DNA of 5,243 nt from Rickettsiales bacterium (GTDB lineage Bacteria; Pseudomonadota; Alphaproteobacteria; Rickettsiales; UBA1997). The stretch covers positions 1-5,243 of the forward strand of contig CANMEW010000091.1 of the NCBI GenBank assembly GCA_947496905.1, in the 5' to 3' direction. Below, piece by piece: positions 1 to 5,243 of the stretch (positions are counted from its first letter, which is position 1; each line of letters opens with the position of its first letter). The translations under genes and the position numbers were made by a program. The notes beneath the pieces are model-generated. The model searched no databases. It was not told the DNA's origin and saw only the letters and a list, made by a program, of their open reading frames with translations.

Positions 1-832
1 ATGTTTCAGACCAAATCACCGCCTTCACGCCATCTAAACTTTGTGAATTAGTCAGCTCAACATGCTTCAAAAAATTGCGATATTTTTGCGCTCCATCCCA
101 TTTCATCTCTTGTTTAATATTAGCCTGAACCAAGCGCAGTTTAGTTTGCGGGTCGCTCACTATTTTTTTTTCATCAACGTAATTTTGCCCGAAGATGAAG
201 GCGGAAAATAAAAATAGGATGATGGACAGCGCAAAAATTTTGTCCCCGCACGTGACTTCAGAAAGCTTTTTTACACCAAAATTTTTCCAAAAAATTACCG
301 GAAGCAGACAGGCTAAAATGGCAAAAGCGCTGAGTCCGTAAATTCCAAATATACTGGCTAGCTGAGTAAAACTTGCACTGAACATCCAGCTGTAACCGAT
401 TAAATTCCACGGAAATCCGGTGAAAAGGTGCGAACGTAAAATTTCAAAACCTAGCCAACAAAGCGTGAATACGAGAATTTTTTGGCAATCTTGAGCTAGT
501 TTAAATTTTTTGGTGAAGAATTTGTAACTAATGGCAAACAGCGCCACATAAAGCGCTAGAGCAGCTGGGATGAGGGTGAGAGCGAAGGGAATGAGCCAAG
601 CGAATTTTTCTGCATCGACTAGAAGTGAAATTGAGATCCAATAAATTCCCGCCAGAAAATAACCAAAACCGTAAAAAAATCCGAGCCAAAATGTAGATTT
701 TCTTTCGTCATTTTCTTCGAGGAAAAAATAAAAAACTGAGAGAGAAATTATCGCTGCAGGAAAAAAGTGAAATGGTGCAAAAGCTAGATTGCATAAGGCT
801 CCTACTAGCAGGATGATTATTTTATTTCTCAT
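1..832 (-). CDS. lnt: Apolipoprotein N-acyltransferase, N-terminal part (cut by window edge)
   Basis: Lnt transfers an acyl chain from a phospholipid to the N-terminal cysteine of apolipoproteins in the inner membrane, the last step of lipoprotein maturation. Reading leftward from ATG at 832, 277 codons are open to the window edge. The N-terminus (GALCNLAFAPFHFFPAA) is typical of the family. About seven membrane helices follow, near residues 4-19, 23-38, 48-71, 80-102, 118-131, 160-182 and 198-214. The hallmark TGFPWNLIGYSW lies at about 138-149. The nitrilase-like domain opens with KLRLVQANIKQEMKWD at 231-246, and VIWSET at 272-277 carries the probable catalytic Glu276 (equivalent of E. coli Glu267). 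Ser replaces the usual Pro of WPE. The catalytic Lys and Cys would lie beyond the edge; full-length homologs are about 500 aa. The start overlaps the upstream gene by 11 nt and has only a weak ribosome-binding site (TAAGAA), which suggests translational coupling. Confidence 0.93.
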   Translation of the reverse strand, partial: MRNKIIILLVGALCNLAFAPFHFFPAAIISLSVFYFFLEENDERKSTFWLGFFYGFGYFLAGIYWISISLLVDAEKFAWLIPFALTLIPAALALYVALFAISYKFFTKKFKLAQDCQKILVFTLCWLGFEILRSHLFTGFPWNLIGYSWMFSASFTQLASIFGIYGLSAFAILACLLPVIFWKNFGVKKLSEVTCGDKIFALSIILFLFSAFIFGQNYVDEKKIVSDPQTKLRLVQANIKQEMKWDGAQKYRNFLKHVELTNSQSLDGVKAVIWSET

Positions 833-3008
833 TTCTTACGTAAATCTCAAAATCATAAAAAACTTTAACATTTGATGACTTCACCTGATCAAAAACATCC
901 ATTTTACTACCTGAGAAAAAATTCACTTTTTCTACCGACCTTACCTTTTGCGTCAGGATTGCGTAATTTTCGAAATGAAAATTTTTGAGGAAAAGTTTTT
1001 TAAATTCCGGATCTAAAAAATAATATTCCAAGGCGCCAAGTAGACAGCGCTTCTTTGCGCCTGATGTCTGCGGAGTATTGTTGATAAATAACAATTTAAC
1101 CTGCGGATTTTTTAGCTGATTTTTTATGTCATCCAAAAGGTAGGAAAGGGTAAAAATTTTATCATTATTTGACGCCTGGAATATCGCACTACTTCCGGAG
1201 ACTCCCTCATCTGCCTCGATTGAAAAGATGTAAGATTTTTGGTAAATCTTTTTATCCAAATAATTTACAGCCGGATAGAAGTCGTTATTCAGGTAGGAAA
1301 TCATCATTATCCCATCATCTTTTTCTGGGGCGTAAATTTGCGAATAATAAGTGACAAGTTTTGATAATTTATTGGGAGGGGTGATTTGATTCTCTGGCGT
1401 TAAAACAGCAACAATTCCAGACAGGTAGGAGTAAAGTAGGCAAGAGGTTGAAGCGATGATAACAAAGACGGAAAGCGAAGAAAGAAATGTAGAAAATTTC
1501 GAGTTAATTTTTTTCTCAAACAGGAATAAAATAATGAATAAAGTTGAGAGATTTACTGCGATATAAACCCATGCACCAGCATTTTTAAAAGTTAAAATTA
1601 TAGCACAAATAACCGCAAAATAAGTACCCAAAAATAATGAAATATTTTTTGCCGAAAAATATTTTCTACGTTGATTTTGGTCTAATTTTTTAAATAAAAA
1701 AATTGGATAAATAAGCGCCAGCGGTTTCCAAGATTCGATGAATCCTCCAAGTCCAAAAATTGAAGTTGGTAACATTTCCAAGTCAAAAGCTGGAATAAAA
1801 ATCAGCGTCGTAATGATGAATTTATTCTCAGAAAACAGAATTTGTTTTGATGTAAAAGCGTCGAATAAAAACTTTAGAAAACAGATTGTTGTGACGGCAT
1901 AAAAAATTGCCACCTGATCAATAGTGAGAATGTTCTCAAGAATTAATAGAAGTGAGGCTGAAAGAAAAAACAGAGCTAAAACTTTGTCATTAGCAGAAAG
2001 TTTTAGTCGCGAAAAAATCAAAAAAATAAAGGAAAAAATAGTCACTCTTGCTGCGAGATGCCTGTAGGAATTTTCTAGAAAAACCTTAACGCCACCGTAG
2101 TAAATACTTGACCACATCGGCACCATGAATTCAAAAAATTCTGGCGTAAATTTTACCGTCAGGAACAGGTAGAGAGCTCCCACCAAACACATCACCAACT
2201 TGTCTAGACCGAATCTGATTGAAGATGCCGAACTATTTTTATCCGCATTAATCAGATTTGGTATTGGGGTTCCCCGCGAATGCGGGGCGCGACTCGTTTC
2301 GCGTAAAAAATTTAAAATACACCAATTCAGCTTCTTGAAACTGAATGGGTGTATTTCCCAAAAAAACTTCAGAGATTTTTTTTGCCAAAACCTGTGCAGC
2401 TCAATGAAAATAATCAGCACTAAATAATGCGGCTTAATGCAGGGCATCAACCCCATCAGCAACCCGCGGCAGGTTAAATCTTTTTTCGTGAACTCGTTTT
2501 TTCTTTCGAAAGAATAGGCGATGTAGGGGTAAAGTGCGATCAGCAATAGGCTGGTTTTAGTGCCAAACTCAGCAATTTTGATTGCCTCTGGGCGCAGAAA
2601 AAAACCTAAGAAATATCCAATGATGATGAGGTTGTAATGGGCTTTATTTTCGTAAATCGTGCTATCCCGAAGAATCTTTGCCGACCAAAAAATTGAGGAG
2701 AGCGCCAGGAGATTAATGATGATTTCTGACAGTATAATTGGACTTATGTGGATAGCTTCCGACAGTTGGTATTGCAGGGCGTAGAAGTAGAAATTGATCG
2801 GAAAATTACTCTCAAAAAAATCATAGTAATACCTTCCGCCGCCAGCTATTTTTTTACCCAGAACAAGGTAGATTCCGGTGTCAGCGCCGATATCCATCAT
2901 CGAGCGCAAAAAAATGCTCAGCAGAAAAATTGCTGCGCACAAAAGCGGTAAAAAAAAATTGCTTCTGAAGAGGTTTTTAACTTGATTTTCTAATGTAGAC
3001 TTCAACAT
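822..3008 (-). CDS. Polytopic membrane protein, probable GT-C-type glycosyltransferase (paralog 2)
   Basis: About 728 aa from ATG at 3008. A TTG at 3062 would add 18 residues but deepen the overlap with the upstream gene from 32 to 86 nt, so the ATG is preferred; its ribosome-binding site is weak (GAGCG). Seen: a first helix at about 18-35, then DIGAD at 39-43 and GGGRYYYDFF at about 56-65, roughly a dozen further helices to about 528, and a hydrophilic C-terminal domain at about 532-728. The DxGxD loop plus G-Y-x-D-F after the first helix is the pattern of GT-C enzymes (PMT/ArnT-like), which transfer sugars from polyprenyl-phosphate donors on the outer face of the inner membrane; this assignment is inference. 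It aligns along its length with the upstream gene: EFGTK, KPxY, DQxxxFY, IPxFD, YPAxxY, DPEFKK and a [VF]E[IV]Y[IV]R end. Residues about 219-267 are an extra, palindrome-rich insert absent from the paralog. Substrate is unknown; a general polytopic membrane protein is the alternative. Confidence 0.85.
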   Translation of the reverse strand: MLKSTLENQVKNLFRSNFFLPLLCAAIFLLSIFLRSMMDIGADTGIYLVLGKKIAGGGRYYYDFFESNFPINFYFYALQYQLSEAIHISPIILSEIIINLLALSSIFWSAKILRDSTIYENKAHYNLIIIGYFLGFFLRPEAIKIAEFGTKTSLLLIALYPYIAYSFERKNEFTKKDLTCRGLLMGLMPCIKPHYLVLIIFIELHRFWQKKSLKFFWEIHPFSFKKLNWCILNFLRETSRAPHSRGTPIPNLINADKNSSASSIRFGLDKLVMCLVGALYLFLTVKFTPEFFEFMVPMWSSIYYGGVKVFLENSYRHLAARVTIFSFIFLIFSRLKLSANDKVLALFFLSASLLLILENILTIDQVAIFYAVTTICFLKFLFDAFTSKQILFSENKFIITTLIFIPAFDLEMLPTSIFGLGGFIESWKPLALIYPIFLFKKLDQNQRRKYFSAKNISLFLGTYFAVICAIILTFKNAGAWVYIAVNLSTLFIILFLFEKKINSKFSTFLSSLSVFVIIASTSCLLYSYLSGIVAVLTPENQITPPNKLSKLVTYYSQIYAPEKDDGIMMISYLNNDFYPAVNYLDKKIYQKSYIFSIEADEGVSGSSAIFQASNNDKIFTLSYLLDDIKNQLKNPQVKLLFINNTPQTSGAKKRCLLGALEYYFLDPEFKKLFLKNFHFENYAILTQKVRSVEKVNFFSGSKMDVFDQVKSSNVKVFYDFEIYVRNEK
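2208..2262. repeat. 13-nt inverted repeat at the other end of the insert
   Basis: Arm 2208-2220 (ACCGAATCTGATT) pairs with 2250-2262 (AATCAGATTTGGT) at 12 of 13 positions; the exception is a G-T pair. The 29-nt spacer encodes NADKNSSAS-type hydrophilic residues on the minus strand. Its outer edge coincides with the right boundary of the extra segment as judged from the paralog. Confidence 0.7.
2272..2287. repeat. GC-rich hairpin, 6-bp stem
   Basis: CCCCGC (2272-2277) and GCGGGG (2282-2287) flank a GAAT loop. An overlapping GGGG-TT-CCCC palindrome at 2266-2275 could compete for the same bases. The G+C content stands out sharply from the AT-rich gene around it. Confidence 0.7.
2288..2303. repeat. 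Short GC-rich hairpin, 5-bp stem
   Basis: CGCGA (2288-2292) pairs with TCGCG (2299-2303) around a CTCGTT loop. It abuts the preceding hairpin with no gap, so the two can stack as consecutive stems in the core of the palindromic insert. Confidence 0.55.
2315..2356. repeat. 16-bp inverted repeat with 10-nt spacer
   Basis: Arms 2315-2330 and 2341-2356 pair as AAATACACC/GGTGTATTT (9 bp) plus ATTCAG/CTGAAT (6 bp), separated by one mismatch (A2324 against G2347); the spacer is CTTCTTGAAA. It forms one end of the palindromic insert. On the coding (minus) strand the stem is followed directly by a T-rich run (TTAAATTTTTT), so the RNA resembles an intrinsic terminator inside the gene. Confidence 0.85.
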
Positions 3009-5013
3009 CACGCTCAATAATTGCAGGTCTTCCAACCCATTTAATATTATTCCCTTCGTCAAAAAATTTCACTTCCTCATCCAAGATTTTTCGATCAATA
3101 ATCCGGTTCAAAAAAACATAATTTTTTTGGAAAATTTTTTTAAATTCCGGATCGCGGGAAAAAATTTCTAACCATCCCATCTCACACCAATCATTTCTTT
3201 CCACAAAAACCAATTTGGCTTTTTCGCCCTCTAATTGCCGCTTCAGAAGAAAAAGTATGTGCTGCGAACTTTCAGATTTTTTATCTGCAAAAAATGAAAA
3301 TTGTAAATTCGGCAACTTATTTTCTTTCCCCATGTAAGTGATTGCTGGGTAGGTGTCAGGAATCCATTTCGCAATCACAACAACATTTTCGCCTACATCG
3401 CTGTGGAGCTTAGCCGTTTTTATCATCTCACTATTGACGTGATTTGGAGATTTGTATTTGAAAGCTTCGTAATTGGTTTCGAGATTAAAAATTACCGCCA
3501 GATGTTGCCCAAAAAAATAAGAGAGAACCGCGAAAACAGCGCAGGCAGAAAGTCGCGAAAGTTTTTTTGAGCAGGTAAATTCTTCGTGTTTTTTTTGGTA
3601 AAAATAAATCAGTAACACAAAAATTACTGTCGACAATACCCATCCCAATTCCCACGTCTGCTTACTGAATTGCAAAGACAAAGATAGTGCTGCGACAAGT
3701 AAGAATCCCGCCCAGGAACTCACATCTCTCGGCAAAAAAATACAGTTCAAAAAACTACCACTCACAGCATCTTGATTACGATATTTCTTCGACAGAAACA
3801 AAGCGAATATCCACCAGAAGACGCTTAGGTTGAGTAAGATATCGAAAAAACTTCTCTGATCAAATTGAGGTATTAATAGAATGAAGAACAGCCAAATCCC
3901 GTCTCTTTTCCAATCAATCGAATTACTTCTAATTAAGGTCAGAATAGTCAGAGTTAAAAGCGGCAGAGACGCAGAATAAAAAATAAATCTTTGGTCATAC
4001 CCACCAATCATCTCCGACAAAATAATTGATCCCGAAGCAAAAGAGAGTATGGCAAATTGCCGCAAGAATAAATATCTCCGCAACAAAAAAAGATTCAGAA
4101 GGCTGAAAATAAAAATTGGAAAAACATCGCGATGCAGCATCAAAAATATTTGCCCACCGCCCTTGGCGTAATCACTGTAAAGCGGCACTATTTTGGTTAA
4201 ATATTCTGGAAAAAATTTAGCGATGACGAGTAGGTAGGTGGCAAGCAGTGAAGCAGTGATGTAATTCCTTCGGCAAAAACCGGCTCTTAGTGATTTTTTT
4301 TCGATTAGTTTTTTTACTTCGAAAACAATCGCCAACATTCCGTATTGCGGCTTGAGGCAGAAAAATAGCGCCGCGAGTGTTCCAATTAAAATCTGATCAC
4401 GATTTTTTAGCTCTGATTCTTTGAGTAAATGGCAGGAAATGTAGGGAAAGACTAAGGCTAAAAAGTAAGTAGATTTAGTGCCGAATTCATTGAACTGCAA
4501 AGTGAAAACACGGAGGAAAAAACCGCAGGCAAAACTTAGGATTATTAAATTAAAAACCGTGCGATCCTTAGAAATTTCTGATCTCGATAAAATTCTTGCT
4601 GAGAAATAAATCGAAAAAATTCCGATTAAATTAGTAAAAATTTCTAAAGAAATAATCGGACTGATGGCAAAAAATTTTGCTAAAAAAATTGGAATCGTCG
4701 TGAGAAGAAGACTAGGCGGAAGATTAAATTCTAGAAAATCGTAGCAATATTTCCCGCCATTCATCAGTTTTTTTGCCATCTCTAAATAGGCGGCAGAATC
4801 ATGCCCGATATCCCTGCTAGACCTAACTGAAACACTAATTGCAAGAATCGTCAAACAGCCAAAAAAAGCACAGCTTTTTGCGGAAAAAACTCGTCCAAAA
4901 AAACTCACCACAATCACTAATTTCTTGAGTAAAAAATCTTCGATTTTTTTTCCCAGAATCAACCTTCTCTCTTCGATATTTTTTGAAATTTCTAGCGTGT
5001 CGAATTTTGGCAT
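2977..5013 (-). CDS. Polytopic membrane protein, probable GT-C-type glycosyltransferase (paralog 1)
   Basis: About 678 aa from ATG at 5013. A GTG at 5046 gives 11 more residues but lies in the base of a hairpin next to the transposase gene, so it is disfavoured. No good ribosome-binding site precedes either start, so the true N-terminus is uncertain; the paralog begins about 30 residues later relative to the first helix. Seen: a charged N-terminus to about residue 30, a helix at about 49-65, DIGHD at 68-72, GGKYCYDFLEFNLPPS at about 86-101, about a dozen more helices to about 510, and a soluble C-terminal domain of about 165 residues with YPAITY, DPEFKK and a VEVYIR end. The first-loop motif matches the GT-C pattern of an acidic catalytic loop followed by G-Y-x-D. 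Likely role (inferred): sugar transfer from a lipid-linked donor to an envelope molecule. It is first of three leftward genes and overlaps the next by 32 nt. Confidence 0.85.
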   Translation of the reverse strand: MPKFDTLEISKNIEERRLILGKKIEDFLLKKLVIVVSFFGRVFSAKSCAFFGCLTILAISVSVRSSRDIGHDSAAYLEMAKKLMNGGKYCYDFLEFNLPPSLLLTTIPIFLAKFFAISPIISLEIFTNLIGIFSIYFSARILSRSEISKDRTVFNLIILSFACGFFLRVFTLQFNEFGTKSTYFLALVFPYISCHLLKESELKNRDQILIGTLAALFFCLKPQYGMLAIVFEVKKLIEKKSLRAGFCRRNYITASLLATYLLVIAKFFPEYLTKIVPLYSDYAKGGGQIFLMLHRDVFPIFIFSLLNLFLLRRYLFLRQFAILSFASGSIILSEMIGGYDQRFIFYSASLPLLTLTILTLIRSNSIDWKRDGIWLFFILLIPQFDQRSFFDILLNLSVFWWIFALFLSKKYRNQDAVSGSFLNCIFLPRDVSSWAGFLLVAALSLSLQFSKQTWELGWVLSTVIFVLLIYFYQKKHEEFTCSKKLSRLSACAVFAVLSYFFGQHLAVIFNLETNYEAFKYKSPNHVNSEMIKTAKLHSDVGENVVVIAKWIPDTYPAITYMGKENKLPNLQFSFFADKKSESSQHILFLLKRQLEGEKAKLVFVERNDWCEMGWLEIFSRDPEFKKIFQKNYVFLNRIIDRKILDEEVKFFDEGNNIKWVGRPAIIERDVEVYIRKSS

Positions 5014-5022
5014 TGCTAAGTA

Positions 5023-5051
5023 ACTATAGATTTTAAAACTCCCCACTCCAA
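5023..5051 (-). promoter_or_regulatory. Possible leftward promoter at the IS end, reading into the membrane-gene operon
   Basis: On the minus strand TTGGAG (5046-5051) is followed after 17 bp by TATAGT (5023-5028). The -10 matches the sigma-70 consensus at 5 of 6 bases, the -35 at only 3 of 6. The predicted start near 5016-5017 would leave just 3-4 nt before the ATG at 5013, that is, a nearly leaderless message, which agrees with the lack of a ribosome-binding site there but is weak evidence. The -35 lies in the IS-proximal hairpin, so it may have come with the element. Confidence 0.25.
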
Positions 5052-5081
5052 ATTAAGGTTTTTTAACCTCAATTTGGAGTG
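5044..5081. repeat. 17-bp hairpin overlapping the transposase ribosome-binding site
   Basis: Arm 5044-5060 (CACTCCAAATTAAGGTT) pairs with 5065-5081 around a TTTT loop. Sixteen of 17 pairs are Watson-Crick; A5055/C5070 is a mismatch in rightward RNA but a U-G wobble in leftward RNA. The right arm contains GGAG at 5076-5079. Neither side has a strong T-run directly after the stem, so a simple terminator is less likely than a translation-blocking or IS-end role. Confidence 0.85.
5076..5079 (+). promoter_or_regulatory. Shine-Dalgarno sequence of the transposase, inside a hairpin arm
   Basis: GGAG lies 5 nt upstream of the ATG at 5085, good spacing, and is the clearest ribosome-binding site in the window. 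It sits entirely in the right arm of the 17-bp hairpin, so it would be hidden in any rightward transcript that starts upstream of 5044 and exposed in transcripts starting inside or after the left arm. Confidence 0.65.
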
Positions 5082-5084
5082 AAT

Positions 5085-5243
5085 ATGAAAAACTGTAAAC
5101 ATTGTAACAGTCAGAACTTGGTAATGAATGGAGTCGTTGCCGGCAAGCAACGATATCAATGCAAAGACTGCAAAAGAACCTGTCGCTTCGGTGACAAACG
5201 AGTAGTCCATTCTCACGAAAAAAGAATGAAGGTAATCAAGTGT
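5085..5243 (+). CDS. IS1-type transposase, N-terminal zinc-ribbon part (cut by window edge)
   Basis: From ATG at 5085, 53 codons are open to the window edge. The product begins with a four-cysteine zinc ribbon: CKHC at residues 4-7 and CKDC at 26-29, with GKQRYQCKDC between and around, the typical DNA-binding N-terminus of IS1 (InsA-like) transposases and close relatives. It continues FGDKRVVHSHEKRMKVIK, which leads in related single-ORF transposases to a helix-turn-helix. An extra Cys33 stands where an aromatic residue is usual (RTF/RTY type). The DDE catalytic domain and any InsA/InsB frameshift lie outside the window, so intactness cannot be judged. The family call rests on the zinc-ribbon motif only; IS1595-type elements have a similar ribbon. 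Confidence 0.82.
   Translation, partial: MKNCKHCNSQNLVMNGVVAGKQRYQCKDCKRTCRFGDKRVVHSHEKRMKVIKC

Larger units (their letters stand above)
2208..2356 (-). mobile_element. In-frame intragenic palindromic element inside paralog 2 (RPE-like)
   Basis: This segment of the second membrane gene has no counterpart in the tandem paralog. Between the shared KKSL motif and the shared KF(T/F)PE(F/Y) motif there are 72 residues here and 23 in the paralog; deleting residues 219-267 (49 codons, 2208-2354) gives exactly 23. The same interval is bounded almost to the base by inverted repeats: 2208-2262 at one end and 2315-2356 at the other, with two GC-rich hairpins between. It encodes a hydrophilic stretch containing RETSRAPHSRGTPIPN, with no stop codon. 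Known parallel: Rickettsia palindromic elements insert in frame in protein genes. I do not recognise this as a named RPE family. No target duplication is obvious. That it is mobile is inference from structure. Confidence 0.55.
5044..5243 (+). mobile_element. Left end of an insertion sequence (IS1-like), cut by window edge
   Basis: The segment contains a 17-bp hairpin followed by the start of an IS1-type transposase gene, so it is the upstream end of an IS. The exact left terminus cannot be fixed because the other end, the terminal inverted repeat partner and the target duplication all lie outside the window. The boundary must fall between about 5014 (just upstream of the ATG of the leftward membrane gene) and the transposase start at 5085. 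The coordinate given uses the hairpin base. Confidence 0.6.

Noticed and set aside
1169..1354. Plus-strand open frame of 61 codons
   Set aside because: Antisense to the C-terminal domain of paralog 2, which is supported by conservation with its tandem copy; no ribosome-binding site or recognisable product.
2200..2427. Plus-strand open frame of 75 codons across the palindromic insert
   Set aside because: It lies wholly within the minus-strand membrane gene, its amino-acid content is low-complexity and no family is recognisable; inverted repeats tend to be open on both strands.
2748..2951. Plus-strand open frame of 67 codons
   Set aside because: Antisense to the conserved DIGAD and GGRYYYDF region of paralog 2; a shadow frame.
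3009..3062. TTG start at 3062 for paralog 2
   Set aside because: An AGGA-like site lies upstream, but this would extend the overlap to 86 nt, and the 18 added residues have no counterpart in the paralog's conserved part; ATG at 3008 is simpler.
5007..5036. Rightward promoter for the transposase (TTGGCA at 5007-5012)
   Set aside because: The -35 matches 5 of 6, but no acceptable -10 lies at 16-18 bp; the bases also encode the first residues of the leftward gene.
5044..5081. Hairpin as a bidirectional intrinsic terminator
   Set aside because: It lies between divergent starts, not convergent ends, and no strong T-run directly follows the stem on either strand; overlap with the Shine-Dalgarno site explains it better.
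5016..5216. Minus-strand open frame of 66 codons
   Set aside because: Antisense to the zinc-ribbon transposase, whose CxxC motifs identify the real frame.

Overview
The window is AT-rich and almost fully coding. It reads as part of a chromosome of a Gram-negative (diderm) bacterium, because the left edge carries the start of apolipoprotein N-acyltransferase (Lnt), an inner-membrane enzyme of lipoprotein maturation. AT-rich coding sequence with many A/T runs, an in-frame palindromic insert inside a gene and a nearby transposase together resemble AT-rich alphaproteobacterial endosymbionts such as Rickettsiales and their relatives. This taxonomic guess is an inference from style and is held with low confidence.

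Layout. Three genes run leftward (minus strand) as an apparent operon: a large polytopic membrane protein (about 678 aa, 2977-5013), its diverged tandem paralog (about 728 aa, 822-3008), and lnt (832 leftward, cut by the window edge after 277 codons). Adjacent genes overlap by 32 and 11 nt, so translational coupling is likely. Both paralogs have a GT-C-glycosyltransferase-like layout: one N-terminal membrane helix, a DIGxD loop followed by a G-G-[KR]-Y-x-Y-D-F motif, many membrane helices, and a soluble C-terminal domain of about 165-195 residues. They may glycosylate an envelope component from a lipid-linked donor, but no substrate can be read from the sequence.

The right edge (about 5044-5243) holds the left end of an insertion sequence transcribed rightward: the zinc-ribbon N-terminus of an IS1-type transposase. 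It is preceded by a 17-bp hairpin whose right arm contains the transposase Shine-Dalgarno sequence. The gap between this gene and the leftward operon is only 71 bp, so the IS lies directly at the operon's 5' end.

The most unusual structure is inside the second membrane gene. A segment of about 147-149 nt (2208-2356) is packed with four inverted repeats, includes a GC-rich core, keeps the reading frame open, and is missing from the otherwise alignable paralog. Removing exactly 49 codons gives both paralogs the same spacing in this region. It looks like an intragenic palindromic element of the kind known as Rickettsia palindromic elements (RPEs), though I do not recognise it as a named family.

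No tRNA, rRNA, CRISPR array or non-coding stretch above 300 bases was seen.
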